Shown piece by piece: positions 25,113 through 33,369 of a stretch of 64,000 nucleotides of DNA. The translations under genes were made by a program, and so were the position numbers. The notes below the pieces were generated by a model, which ran no database searches, was not told the DNA's origin, and saw nothing but the letters and a program-made list of their open reading frames with translations. The stretch is from Leifsonia sp. Root227. Lineage in GTDB: Bacteria > Actinomycetota > Actinomycetes > Actinomycetales > Microbacteriaceae. Location: the NCBI RefSeq assembly GCF_001428745.1, contig NZ_LMIO01000001.1, positions 180,734-244,733 of the forward strand, read 5' to 3'. Each line of letters starts with the position of its first letter. The first letter of the stretch is position 1.

Positions 25113-25883
25113 GTGAAAAGGGTTCAACGAGCAGCAGCGGGATGGGCGGCAGCAGCGGCATGGGCGGCGGCAGGCGCGGTGCTGGCGCTGCTCGCCTGCG
25201 CGGCGGCCGACGCGATCACGCCGCTCCCCGCGCTGGGCTGGATCGCCACGGCGACCTACCTGATCGTCTCGAACGCACTGCTCATCGCCGGACTCCGGCG
25301 CCGCGGCGCCTCCCGGTTCGGCCAGGCGAACATCGTCACCTCGCTCCGGTCGTCGGTGGTCGGCGCGATCACCGGCCTCGTCGTCGCGTCGGCCTTCGCC
25401 GCCGTCCCCGTCCCGCTGCTCGTCGCGCTGATCGTCCCCGCCCTCGCGCTCGACGCGGTCGATGGCTGGGTGGCCCGCCGCACGGGGTCGGCGAGCGAGC
25501 TCGGCGCCCGGTTCGACATGGAGGTGGATGCGTTCCTCCTCCTGGTGCTCAGCGCGTACGTCGCGGGGAGCATGGGCCTCTGGGTGCTCGCGATCGGCGC
25601 CATGCGCTACCTGTTCGTGCTGGTCGGCTGGGCGGTCCCGTGGATGCGCAGGCAGCTTCCGTACCGCTACTGGCGCAAGGTGGTGACGGCGGTGGCGGGG
25701 ATCGCGCTGGCGCTCGCCGTCTCCGGTCTGCTGCCCGGCGTGGATGTGGTGCTCGTCGGGGTGGCCCTGCTGCTGTTGCTGGAGTCGTTCGGGCGCGATG
25801 TGCTGTGGCTGATCGGGCGGGCGGAGCTCAAGCCTCGCGTGAGCGGCGCAGGCGGGCGCGACTGGTCGCGTCGAGAGGGATGA
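25113..25883 (+). CDS. CDP-alcohol phosphatidyltransferase family membrane enzyme
   Basis: A 256-residue integral membrane protein with about six helices. The CDP-alcohol phosphotransferase motif is perfect: [10 protein letters not shown] followed by eight residues, then GARFDMEVD, giving all four metal-binding aspartates (near 115-140). Such enzymes join a CDP-activated lipid alcohol to a second alcohol, making phospholipids or phosphodiesters such as PG, PI-P or DIPP. It is divergent from the pterin-like operon, 79 bp away, and the shared intergenic region suggests co-regulation. The 3' end overlaps the convergent gene by 56 bp. Confidence 0.9.
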   Translation: MKRVQRAAAGWAAAAAWAAAGAVLALLACAAADAITPLPALGWIATATYLIVSNALLIAGLRRRGASRFGQANIVTSLRSSVVGAITGLVVASAFAAVPVPLLVALIVPALALDAVDGWVARRTGSASELGARFDMEVDAFLLLVLSAYVAGSMGLWVLAIGAMRYLFVLVGWAVPWMRRQLPYRYWRKVVTAVAGIALALAVSGLLPGVDVVLVGVALLLLLESFGRDVLWLIGRAELKPRVSGAGGRDWSRREG

Positions 25884-26568
25884 CGCCGGCGCCTCGCCCG
25901 CCCCGCGAGAAGACGACCCAGCGCTGGTGGTCGGCGGTCTCCAGCACCCACTGCTGACCGGAGCGGGGGTCCCTGGTCCAGGCGCGCGAGAGGGCGTCGC
26001 GGGCTTTGCCGGTGGCGGTGGTCCAGGCGTCGAGGAGTTCGCCGGGCACCGCATCCACGATGGCGGCCTCTCCGTCGAGGAGCCTGGGTTGTGGATGCGC
26101 GCCCTGGCCAGGCCGACCGGGGCGCGTCGCCGGGGTGGCCGGGCGGGTGGGCGGCGCGGCCGGCCGCTCCGGCTCGGGCGACTCCTGGGTCGGGGGCGCT
26201 TCGTTCGTCTCCGCTCCCGTTTCGTCCGCCGTCTCCTCCTCCGGTGCGGCGAGCGCGGTGGCGAGCTGCTCGTGGAGGTCGGCGATCTGGTCGAGGACCT
26301 TGTCGGTGTCTCGAGCGGTCAGCAGGTAGATCATGACCGCGAAGAACAGCGCCCACAGCGTCGCGACGAGGGAGACGATCGTGGTGGCGTCGCCGTCTCC
26401 GTCGATCAGGACGACGCCGACGGTCACCACCGCGCCCGCCGCGAACGTCACGGCCGTGACCCGGCCGGGGAACTTCGCGAGGTGGTCGAGGAACCAGTGG
26501 TAGAGACGGCTCGTCGCGGACACCCGGCCATCGGTGACGACGATCTCGTCGTCCGTGGGGACAGTCAT
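25828..26568 (-). CDS. Two-helix membrane protein with Pro/Glu-rich linker, unknown function
   Basis: A 246-residue protein: cytoplasmic N-terminus, two hydrophobic helices (about 36-55 and 62-85), a short coiled segment ([20 protein letters not shown]), a low-complexity Glu/Thr/Pro linker (about 108-155) and a basic C-terminal globular segment. ATG 26568 lies 6 bp after a minus-strand TAGCGT, a leaderless-type promoter. I recognise no family. Convergent with the CDP-alcohol transferase gene. Confidence 0.65.
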   Translation of the reverse strand: MTVPTDDEIVVTDGRVSATSRLYHWFLDHLAKFPGRVTAVTFAAGAVVTVGVVLIDGDGDATTIVSLVATLWALFFAVMIYLLTARDTDKVLDQIADLHEQLATALAAPEEETADETGAETNEAPPTQESPEPERPAAPPTRPATPATRPGRPGQGAHPQPRLLDGEAAIVDAVPGELLDAWTTATGKARDALSRAWTRDPRSGQQWVLETADHQRWVVFSRGGRGAGVIPLDATSRARLRRSREA

Positions 26569-26611
26569 GGCACGACGCTACTCGGGATCGGAACCGCAAA
26601 CACTTTGATGG

Positions 26612-26642
26612 TTGACAGTTAGAATTCAAACAGTTAGAGTTC
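26612..26642 (+). promoter_or_regulatory. MarR-gene promoter with two 13-bp direct repeats
   Basis: TTGACA (26612-26617), 17-bp spacer, TAGAGT (26635-26640): a near-consensus housekeeping promoter 7 bp before the ATG. ACAGTTAGAATTC (26615-26627) and ACAGTTAGAGTTC (26630-26642) are direct repeats with one mismatch, covering both promoter elements; they are probable autoregulatory sites. Confidence 0.65.
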
Positions 26643-26647
26643 TGATC

Positions 26648-27091
26648 ATGGAAGCACCAGACAGCATGTTCGAGAGCAGCCTCCAGTTGGTCCGCTGGAT
26701 CGGCTGGGCGCAGCGTCAGGCAGGCGACGAGTGGATTCGCGCACGCGAGCTCACCCACGAGCAGGCCTTCGCACTCGGCTTTCTCGAACAGAACCCCGGT
26801 GCCATCCAGCGAGACATCGCGCAGCTGACCCGCACGAGTGCGGCAAGCGTCTCGAGCCTTCTGCAGGGGCTCGAGAAGCGCGGCCTCATCGAGCGCCGCA
26901 CCGAGAACGGCAATGAGCGCAGCAAGCGCGTCTACGCCACGGCAGAGGGCGCCGCCCTCATCGCCGGTTTCGAGGAGGCCATGGCCGCCGCCGACGAGAC
27001 CATCCTCGCCCCGCTGGACGAGGACGAGCGGGAGACGCTGTTCGCCCTGCTCACCAAGATCACCTCCGTACTGCCCCGCCCCACCCGGTAA
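26648..27091 (+). CDS. MarR-family transcriptional regulator
   Basis: A 147-residue winged-helix regulator. The HTH spans about 50-90 (GAIQRDIAQLTRTSAASVSSLLQGLEKRGLIERR), followed by the wing with NERSKRVYATAEG. ATG 26648 lies 7 bp after TAGAGT, so the mRNA is probably leaderless; the frame opens upstream but the promoter excludes that. It precedes a MATE efflux gene by 95 bp on the same strand and probably controls it. Confidence 0.92.
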   Translation: MEAPDSMFESSLQLVRWIGWAQRQAGDEWIRARELTHEQAFALGFLEQNPGAIQRDIAQLTRTSAASVSSLLQGLEKRGLIERRTENGNERSKRVYATAEGAALIAGFEEAMAAADETILAPLDEDERETLFALLTKITSVLPRPTR

Positions 27092-27186
27092 CCCCGGCCT
27101 GCCGCCCGGCGGCATCTCCCTCTTCTCCCACCGTCGCTCCGACGTCTCGTCGGCGCGCGCTCCACCCTGCCCGGAAAGGAGCAGTC

Positions 27187-28626
27187 ATGAGCACCACGAC
27201 TCCCGAAACCACCACCGCCGACGCTGTCGGCACCAACCGCTGGTATCTCTCCTCCGCACCGATCATCCGCGCTCTCGTGCACCTGTGTGTGCCGATGGCG
27301 GCAGCGATGATCGTCGGCGCCGTCTACAACGTCATCAACGCGGGCTTCATCGGCTCGCTTCACGACAACGCGCTCCTCGCCGCCGTCACGTTCGGCACGC
27401 CCATCCTGGGTCTCGTCATGGCGGTCGGCGGCGTGTTCGGCGTCGGCGGCGGCGCGCTCATCTCGCGGCTGCTCGGCGCGGCGGAGCGCGAGCCGGAGAA
27501 GGCGGCCGAGATCAAGCGTGTCTCGTCGTTCGCCGTCTGGGGCGCTGTGATCGCCGGGGTCGTCCTCGGCGCGATCGGCCTGTTGCTGCTCAACCCGCTG
27601 GTGACCCTGCTCGGCGCTGATGCGTCAGCGGTCCCTGCGACCAGCGCGTACGTCGCCGTCATGCTCGCCTTCGTGCCCGTGCTCGCCGCGGCGTTCTGTC
27701 TTGAGCAACTGGTCAGGGCGGAGGGCGCATCCCGTCAGGTCATGATCGGGCTGATCGGTTCCACGATCGCGAACCTCCTCTTCGACGTGCTGTTCATCCT
27801 GATGCTGCACTGGGGCGTCGCCGGCGCGGCGCTCGCGATGGGCCTGTCGAACCTCGGCGTCGTGATCTACTTCGTGGTCTGGCTGCAGCGCAACAGCGAG
27901 AACGTCAGCCTCGCGCCGCGCTGGTTCACGCTGTCGCCATCCGTGCTGAAGCCGGTCTTCGGCGTCGGCGTCGGCGAACTGCTGCAGGCGTCGTTCCTGA
28001 TCGTGACGTCGCTGGTGCTCAACAACCTCGCCGCGGCGTACGGCGACGGGCCGCTCGCGGCGATGGGCGTGGCCGTGCGGATCGCGCAGGTACCGGAGTT
28101 CCTGCTGATGGGCGTCACGCTCGGTGTGCTCCCGCTGCTCGCCTATGCGTACGGCAAGGGCGACAGGGCACGACTGTTCTCGGCGCTGCGCGCATCCGGG
28201 ATCGTGGTTGGCGGCGTCGGGGTGCTGTTCTCGGTGCTCGTCTTCGTGTTCCGCGACCAGGTGTTCACGGCGTTCGTGCCGGACAGGACGGTGTTGGCGA
28301 TCGGCGTCAGCATCCTCACGGCGCAGCTCGTCGCCATGATCGCGAACGGCTTCGCCGGCCTCATCACGTCGCTTTTCCAGGCGACGGGCAAGGCGCTGGC
28401 CGCGACGGTCATGTCCGTGACACAGGGCGTGCTGTTCATCCCGATCGTGCTGCTCGGCAACCTCTGGTTCGGCCTGCCTGGCATCATCTGGGCGCTGACG
28501 GTGACAGAGGGCATCGTGTTCCTCGTCGGGATCGTGCTCTGGCTGGCCTACCGGCGCTCGATCGACCGCGGACTCTCCGAAGGCAGCGCCGAGCGGGCGG
28601 ATGCCGCGCTGGAGGCCGCCGCCTGA
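27187..28626 (+). CDS. MATE-family multidrug/Na+ antiporter
   Basis: A 479-residue transporter with 12 predicted helices in two homologous halves. The first half has VYNVINAGFIGSLHD followed by GGVFGVGGGALISRLLG; the repeat of that pattern begins near residue 245 (VGVGELLQASF). ATG 27187 follows GGAAAGGAGCAGTC. It probably exports cationic toxic compounds under MarR control. Its last 79 bp overlap the 3' end of the opposite EamA gene. Confidence 0.92.
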   Translation: MSTTTPETTTADAVGTNRWYLSSAPIIRALVHLCVPMAAAMIVGAVYNVINAGFIGSLHDNALLAAVTFGTPILGLVMAVGGVFGVGGGALISRLLGAAEREPEKAAEIKRVSSFAVWGAVIAGVVLGAIGLLLLNPLVTLLGADASAVPATSAYVAVMLAFVPVLAAAFCLEQLVRAEGASRQVMIGLIGSTIANLLFDVLFILMLHWGVAGAALAMGLSNLGVVIYFVVWLQRNSENVSLAPRWFTLSPSVLKPVFGVGVGELLQASFLIVTSLVLNNLAAAYGDGPLAAMGVAVRIAQVPEFLLMGVTLGVLPLLAYAYGKGDRARLFSALRASGIVVGGVGVLFSVLVFVFRDQVFTAFVPDRTVLAIGVSILTAQLVAMIANGFAGLITSLFQATGKALAATVMSVTQGVLFIPIVLLGNLWFGLPGIIWALTVTEGIVFLVGIVLWLAYRRSIDRGLSEGSAERADAALEAAA

Positions 28627-29585
28627 GGCACCTGGCCGAGCGGGTCGGCTGGCGCCTCCGCGACCGCCACCTGCTCGGCCTCCGTCCTCTCCGAGCGCAC
28701 GAACCCGATCCCCACCAGGATCAGTGCGCCGCCGATGAGCTGAAGCAGCCCCAGGCTCTCGCCGAGCAGCAGCCAGGCGTAGAACGTCGCGGCCACGACT
28801 TCGAGCAGGCCGGTGAACGATGCGAGGCGCGAGCCGAGGATCTCGGTGGCCGTGATGCTGGCGGCGTACGCGATGGCCGTGGCGAAGACCCCGATCACCA
28901 GGATGGGGAGCCACCACGGGGTCTGCTGACCGAACAGCTGCACAGGGGAGAAGCTCACCTGGAACGGCACGAGCCCGGTCGCGCCGACCGCGCCGAGCGC
29001 GACACCGCCGATCAGCAGCCCTGACGACGCGAGGGCCACCGGGGGAAGCCCGTCGCTCGGGCGCGCGGCGATCAGATAGAAGGCGGCGCAGCCGACCATC
29101 GCGGCGATGGCGAGCGCCAGGCCGAGCGGGTCGATGCCGCCTGAGCCGTCTGGCGAGACCACCATGACGAGCCCGCTGACCGCCACCACGGAGCCGATGA
29201 TGACCACCAGTTTCGGCGCCCGTCTGGTCCGCGCCCAGGCGAGGACGACCAGCAGCAGCGGGGCGATGTACTCGATCAGGATCGCCGTGCTGACCGGAAT
29301 GCGCTGGATGGCGGCGAAGTAGAGCAGCTGCGTCGCGGCCACGCCGACCAGCCCCATCCCGAGCACCCGCCAGCGTCCACGCCAGAGCGCCGACCAGCGT
29401 CCGCGCAGCAGGAGGATCGCGACGGGGGCGAGCACGATGCCGCCGGTCAGGGCGCGCACCGTGACGGCGGCGGCCGGGCTCCAGCCCGACTCGAGCAGCG
29501 GTTTTACGAACGCGCCGGACAGGCCGAAGGTGGCCGCCGAGATGACGGCGATGAGAAGTCCGAGCGAGGTCCGGCTGCGCTTCAT
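28548..29585 (-). CDS. EamA/DMT-superfamily transporter
   Basis: A 345-residue drug/metabolite transporter with ten predicted helices in two EamA repeats (about 8-145 and 155-295). A charged, low-complexity C-terminal tail of about 40 residues is encoded entirely in the region overlapping the MATE gene on the other strand. ATG 29585. Divergent from a CGNR regulator 70 bp away, which is a plausible controller. Confidence 0.9.
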   Translation of the reverse strand: MKRSRTSLGLLIAVISAATFGLSGAFVKPLLESGWSPAAAVTVRALTGGIVLAPVAILLLRGRWSALWRGRWRVLGMGLVGVAATQLLYFAAIQRIPVSTAILIEYIAPLLLVVLAWARTRRAPKLVVIIGSVVAVSGLVMVVSPDGSGGIDPLGLALAIAAMVGCAAFYLIAARPSDGLPPVALASSGLLIGGVALGAVGATGLVPFQVSFSPVQLFGQQTPWWLPILVIGVFATAIAYAASITATEILGSRLASFTGLLEVVAATFYAWLLLGESLGLLQLIGGALILVGIGFVRSERTEAEQVAVAEAPADPLGQVPQAAASSAASARSALPSESPRSIERR

Positions 29586-29655
29586 GGCGAATCCTGGTCA
29601 GGGTCTAGATGGATGATGCTCCTGACGCTAGTCTTGTCGCGAATAAGGAGTCAAC

Positions 29656-30219
29656 TTGCATTTTGCCCCTGACACCGAGGACGCTCTGGTCTTCGCCGTC
29701 GCCCTCTGCAACACGGTGCCGACCGCATCCCGAAGCGGAGATGACGAACTGGCGACGGCCGACCAGGTCGCCGACTTCGTGATCGCCCAGCAGTACTCCG
29801 GCCGCATCGACAGGAACGCCACCGAACTGCGCGAGGTGCACGAGACCCGCGAGCGCCTCCGCCGCACCTGGTCGCTCGCCCGCGACGACGCAGCCGTCGA
29901 GGTCAACGCCATGCTCGCCGACGCGAACGCGCGTCCGTACCTTATGCGTCACGACGGCTTCGACTGGCACCTGCACGCCACCGCTCAGGATGCGCCCCTC
30001 GCGGAACGCATCCGGGTGGAGGTCGCGCTCGCCCTCGTCGACGTCATCCGCTCCGGCGAAACGGGCCGCCTCCGCGTCTGTGCCGCCGACGACTGCACCG
30101 GCCTGCTGCTCGACCTGTCCCGCAACGGCTCGAAGCGCTTCTGCAGCGTGCGCTGCGGCAACCGGATGAACATGGTCGCCTTCCGCAAGCGACAGGACGG
30201 GGAGCAGGCGCAGGGATAG
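29656..30219 (+). CDS. CGNR zinc-finger (ABATE-domain) regulator
   Basis: A 187-residue protein: an ABATE domain (about 5-135) followed by a CGNR zinc finger, with cysteines in CAADDC and, 15 residues on, in FCSVRCGNRMN. The CGNR motif is thought to bind DNA; such proteins are probable stress-linked regulators. The start is TTG 29656, supported by AAGGAG 6 bp upstream. Divergent from the EamA transporter gene. Confidence 0.88.
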   Translation: MHFAPDTEDALVFAVALCNTVPTASRSGDDELATADQVADFVIAQQYSGRIDRNATELREVHETRERLRRTWSLARDDAAVEVNAMLADANARPYLMRHDGFDWHLHATAQDAPLAERIRVEVALALVDVIRSGETGRLRVCAADDCTGLLLDLSRNGSKRFCSVRCGNRMNMVAFRKRQDGEQAQG

Positions 30220-30229
30220 GGAAGAGCCC

Positions 30230-31117
30230 TCAGGCGTCGCCGCCGAGCCCCAGCTCGCGCCGCCAGTGCGCCAGGAATTCCGCACCGGCGTCGTCGTGGA
30301 TCGCGTCGCCGATGGTGATCACCTCGTACGGCCGGTCCAGGATGCCGTCCGCCGGCCGCACATCCACATGGGCCACGTCGAAACCGGCGTCGTGCACGTA
30401 GTCGGCCATCTTGTAATCGCTGCGCGAGTCGCCGATCGAGCGCCAGCGGCGGGGGAGCGGGCCGAGCCCAGCGAAGTAGTCGAAGGCGCGCTGGGCGCCG
30501 CGGTCCTTGTCGAGCAGCACCGACTCGATGTCGGTGGAGATGATCGTCTGGTCGATGCGGAAGGGCAGCTCGCCCCGCGCATCCTGTGCTGTGCGCTCGC
30601 CGTAGCTGAGCCCGATGCCGAGGCCGGTGAGCAGTTCGAACGCGTCGTCCTGGAAGCGGGCCTGCGCGTCGGCGTAGGTGTCCGCATCCACGTCGGTGCG
30701 CTGCTCGACGGAGATCATTGCGCGCTTCGTCTCGTCGAAGAACATGGTGTCCGCGTAGCGTTCGCGCACCAGGTTCCTGACGCCGTCGACAGCATCCGCA
30801 CCGAACGCCACCGTCTCGTCGACGGTGACCTCGCCCATCCCGTCACCGGTGATGGGCGCCCACGCGCCGCCCTTCTCGAACACGCCGAACATCCGCGCGC
30901 CCTGCTGGTCCAGCGCGTCGCCGAGACCGGCCTCGCGCAGCGGCGTGACCACCTGGTGCCGGATGAAGTCGCCTGAGCGGCCCGTGATGAACGCGATCGG
31001 CACCCCGGCCGCAGTCATCGCGACGAGGTCGGTGACGATGCTCCTGATATTGATGGTCCTGGTGACCGGGCTGGCGATGGGGCCGTCGACGTCGAAGAGG
31101 AGTCCGAGATTGTGCAC
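30230..31117 (-). CDS. HAD-superfamily hydrolase
   Basis: A 295-residue HAD phosphatase of the Cof/sugar-phosphatase type. Motif I is LLFDVDGP (catalytic Asp9 and Asp11), motif II IAFITGRS (about 45) and motif IV SIGDSRSDYKMAD (about 220); a cap domain lies between. The substrate is unknown. GTG 31117 is 5 bp after a minus-strand GACAAT, consistent with a leaderless start. It converges with the CGNR gene at 10 bp. Confidence 0.82.
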   Translation of the reverse strand: MHNLGLLFDVDGPIASPVTRTINIRSIVTDLVAMTAAGVPIAFITGRSGDFIRHQVVTPLREAGLGDALDQQGARMFGVFEKGGAWAPITGDGMGEVTVDETVAFGADAVDGVRNLVRERYADTMFFDETKRAMISVEQRTDVDADTYADAQARFQDDAFELLTGLGIGLSYGERTAQDARGELPFRIDQTIISTDIESVLLDKDRGAQRAFDYFAGLGPLPRRWRSIGDSRSDYKMADYVHDAGFDVAHVDVRPADGILDRPYEVITIGDAIHDDAGAEFLAHWRRELGLGGDA

Positions 31118-31174
31118 ACCCCATTGTCGCCGACAGCTGCGGCGGCCGTCAGCGCTTCAGCACGGAGATCGCCC

Positions 31175-31669
31175 TCAGTGCTTCAGGTCGTTGCGCAGCC
31201 CGTCCAGGATGTGGTCGAGCGACGCACGCTTCTGGTCGGTGTCGACCACGCTCGACGGGATGGTCAGCTCCAGGCCGGACCCGTATGTCGCCTTCAGCCG
31301 GAACTTTCCCGGCCATTCGCTGAACTCGGTCGGGTCGAACGCCGGGATGCCTCCGGCGATCTCGAGGCGCACCAGGTCTGCCCTGCGCTGCAGTTTCGTC
31401 GTGACCGACGCCTCACCGACCGCGCCCCCGCGTGCTTCGCCGACCGCGATCGTGTCCGGCGTGAATGCGCCGACGCGGAACGTGAACCCCAGCTCCGACT
31501 GCTCCATCGCCGCACCCAGGTAGACGATCTGGTCGTCGCCGATGGCGAGAGTCAGACCGGTCAGCAGGCGTCCGTACCAGCTCGGTCGTGCGTCGAGCAT
31601 CGCTTCCAGCCCGGTCTCCCCGGAGATGAGGCGGTGCAAAGCGTCTCTGGTGTCCTCGAGTGTTGCCAT
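31175..31669 (-). CDS. Hypothetical protein, 164 residues
   Basis: No family recognised. A soluble protein, mixed alpha/beta by composition, with no signal peptide, membrane helix or cysteine motif. N-terminal helix-like MATLEDTRDALHRLISGETG, a central stretch of strands, and a C-terminal SSVVDTDQKRASLDHILDGL. ATG 31669 lies 6 bp after a minus-strand TACGCT, the leaderless pattern, which supports it as a real gene. Confidence 0.65.
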   Translation of the reverse strand: MATLEDTRDALHRLISGETGLEAMLDARPSWYGRLLTGLTLAIGDDQIVYLGAAMEQSELGFTFRVGAFTPDTIAVGEARGGAVGEASVTTKLQRRADLVRLEIAGGIPAFDPTEFSEWPGKFRLKATYGSGLELTIPSSVVDTDQKRASLDHILDGLRNDLKH

Positions 31670-31739
31670 GCAAGCAGCGTACGCCGAGGTCGGCCGGTGC
31701 CCAATGGATGCGGGGGCATGCCGATCGCGCCCGGCTCCG

Positions 31740-33194
31740 CTACTGCAGCGCCGAGGTGAGCCGCGCAGCGTTGTCAGCGACGCGTTCCAGCACCGGCCTG
31801 GCCCGCCACTCCGCCAGCGTGAGCTCGCGGCTCTGCGCCCGGTAGTGGTCTTCGACCGCGCGCAGCCTGTCCACCGCATCCCGGCCGTGGAGGAGCAGGG
31901 ACACCTCCATGTTGAGGCTGAACGACCGGATGTCCATGTTGCTCGATCCGACGATGGCCACGTCGTCGTCGATGGAGAAGTGCTTCGAGTGCAGCACGGT
32001 GGGCGAGCGGTACAGGAACACCCGGACGCCCGCGCGCAGCAGCGCCTCATAGTACGAGCGCTGCGCGTGGTAGACGAGCGCCTGGTCCCCGACCTCCGAC
32101 GCGAACAGCTCCACCTGCACCCCGCGCGCGACCGCGGTGGCGAGCGCGAGCATGATCGACTCCTCGGGCACGAAGTACGGGCTGGTGATGCTGATGCGCC
32201 GCTCCGCCTTGTGCAGGAGGGCGGCGAACAGCTTGAGGTTGTTCTCTGCATCGAAGCTGGGTCCGCTCGGCAGCACCTGCACGTCGAAGCGGTCTGCTCC
32301 GGATGCGACGCTCACCGGCGACTCGTCGAGCGGCAGCAACTCCCCGCTCTCGCTGAACCAGTCGGTGACGAAGACGGCGTCGAGCTCCCGCACGGCGGGC
32401 CCGTCCAGTCGCACCATGAGTTCCAGCCAGTGCAGCCCGCGCGCGATGTTCTTCCTCTTGTTGTAGCTGGCGTCCACCAGGTTCTGCGAGCCCGTGAACC
32501 CGACCCGCCCGTCCACGACGACCAGCTTGCGGTGGTTGCGGAGGTCGGGGCGCTGCCACTGTCCGCGGAGCGGGCGGAGGGGGAGCATCCCGTGCCAGTG
32601 GATGCGGTTCGCGGCGAGGAATCGCATGGTCGCCTTCCTGCCGGGGTTGAGGAATCCCGCCAGATGGTCGGACAGCACGCGCACGTCGACACCGCGCGCT
32701 GCCGCGCGGGCGAGCGCGTCGAAGAACGGCGCTGTCGCGTGGTCGCGGACGAGGATGTAGAACTCGACGTGCACGAACCGCTCCGCCGCGTCGATGTCGG
32801 CGATCATCGCGTCGAACGACCCGGCGTAGTCCTCGATGAACTCGACCGTGTTCCCTCCGACCATCGGCAGCGCGCCGAGCCGCTCGGTCATGGCGACGAC
32901 CCCGGGAAGCCACGCCGGCCACTGCTCCCGATGGCCGACCGCGGCCAGGCTCGGCACCCGCTCGCGCATCCTGCCGGTGACGAACGCCTGATCGGCGCGC
33001 CGCCGCGCTGGCAGCCTGGTGCGCCCGACCAGCAGGAACGCGATCAGCGCGATCACGGGCAGGAACACCACGGCGAGCAGCCACGCAATGGCGGCGGACG
33101 GCCTCCGGTTCGCCGACACGACGACCGCGGCGAGGATCACCAGCACCCCGTGCGCGATCAGCAGCAGGATCGCCAGCACCTCGCCGTCGATCAT
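31740..33194 (-). CDS. Cardiolipin synthase (phospholipase D family)
   Basis: A 484-residue membrane enzyme that condenses phosphatidylglycerol into cardiolipin. Two N-terminal helices (about 4-27 and 35-57) are followed by two PLD domains with intact HKD motifs: NHRKLVVVDGRVGFTGSQN (about 219) and LHSKHFSIDDDVAIVGSSN (about 398). Length and layout match bacterial ClsA. ATG 33194. It is a single gene: the next gene upstream runs the other way. Confidence 0.93.
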   Translation of the reverse strand: MIDGEVLAILLLIAHGVLVILAAVVVSANRRPSAAIAWLLAVVFLPVIALIAFLLVGRTRLPARRRADQAFVTGRMRERVPSLAAVGHREQWPAWLPGVVAMTERLGALPMVGGNTVEFIEDYAGSFDAMIADIDAAERFVHVEFYILVRDHATAPFFDALARAAARGVDVRVLSDHLAGFLNPGRKATMRFLAANRIHWHGMLPLRPLRGQWQRPDLRNHRKLVVVDGRVGFTGSQNLVDASYNKRKNIARGLHWLELMVRLDGPAVRELDAVFVTDWFSESGELLPLDESPVSVASGADRFDVQVLPSGPSFDAENNLKLFAALLHKAERRISITSPYFVPEESIMLALATAVARGVQVELFASEVGDQALVYHAQRSYYEALLRAGVRVFLYRSPTVLHSKHFSIDDDVAIVGSSNMDIRSFSLNMEVSLLLHGRDAVDRLRAVEDHYRAQSRELTLAEWRARPVLERVADNAARLTSALQ

Positions 33195-33369
33195 GCGGCG
33201 ACGGAGGGGGAGGTGCTGGACGTGCGGGACGTGCGGGGGATCACAGCACGGAGCCTAGCCGGTGGGGTGGATGGACCCCGCACTGGGGTGCTGCGACCGT
33301 CGAGCCCTGCCGATAGCGTGTGGGCAACCCGAAGCGCGTCCTCGCGACGCACCACCCGAAGGACCTCCC

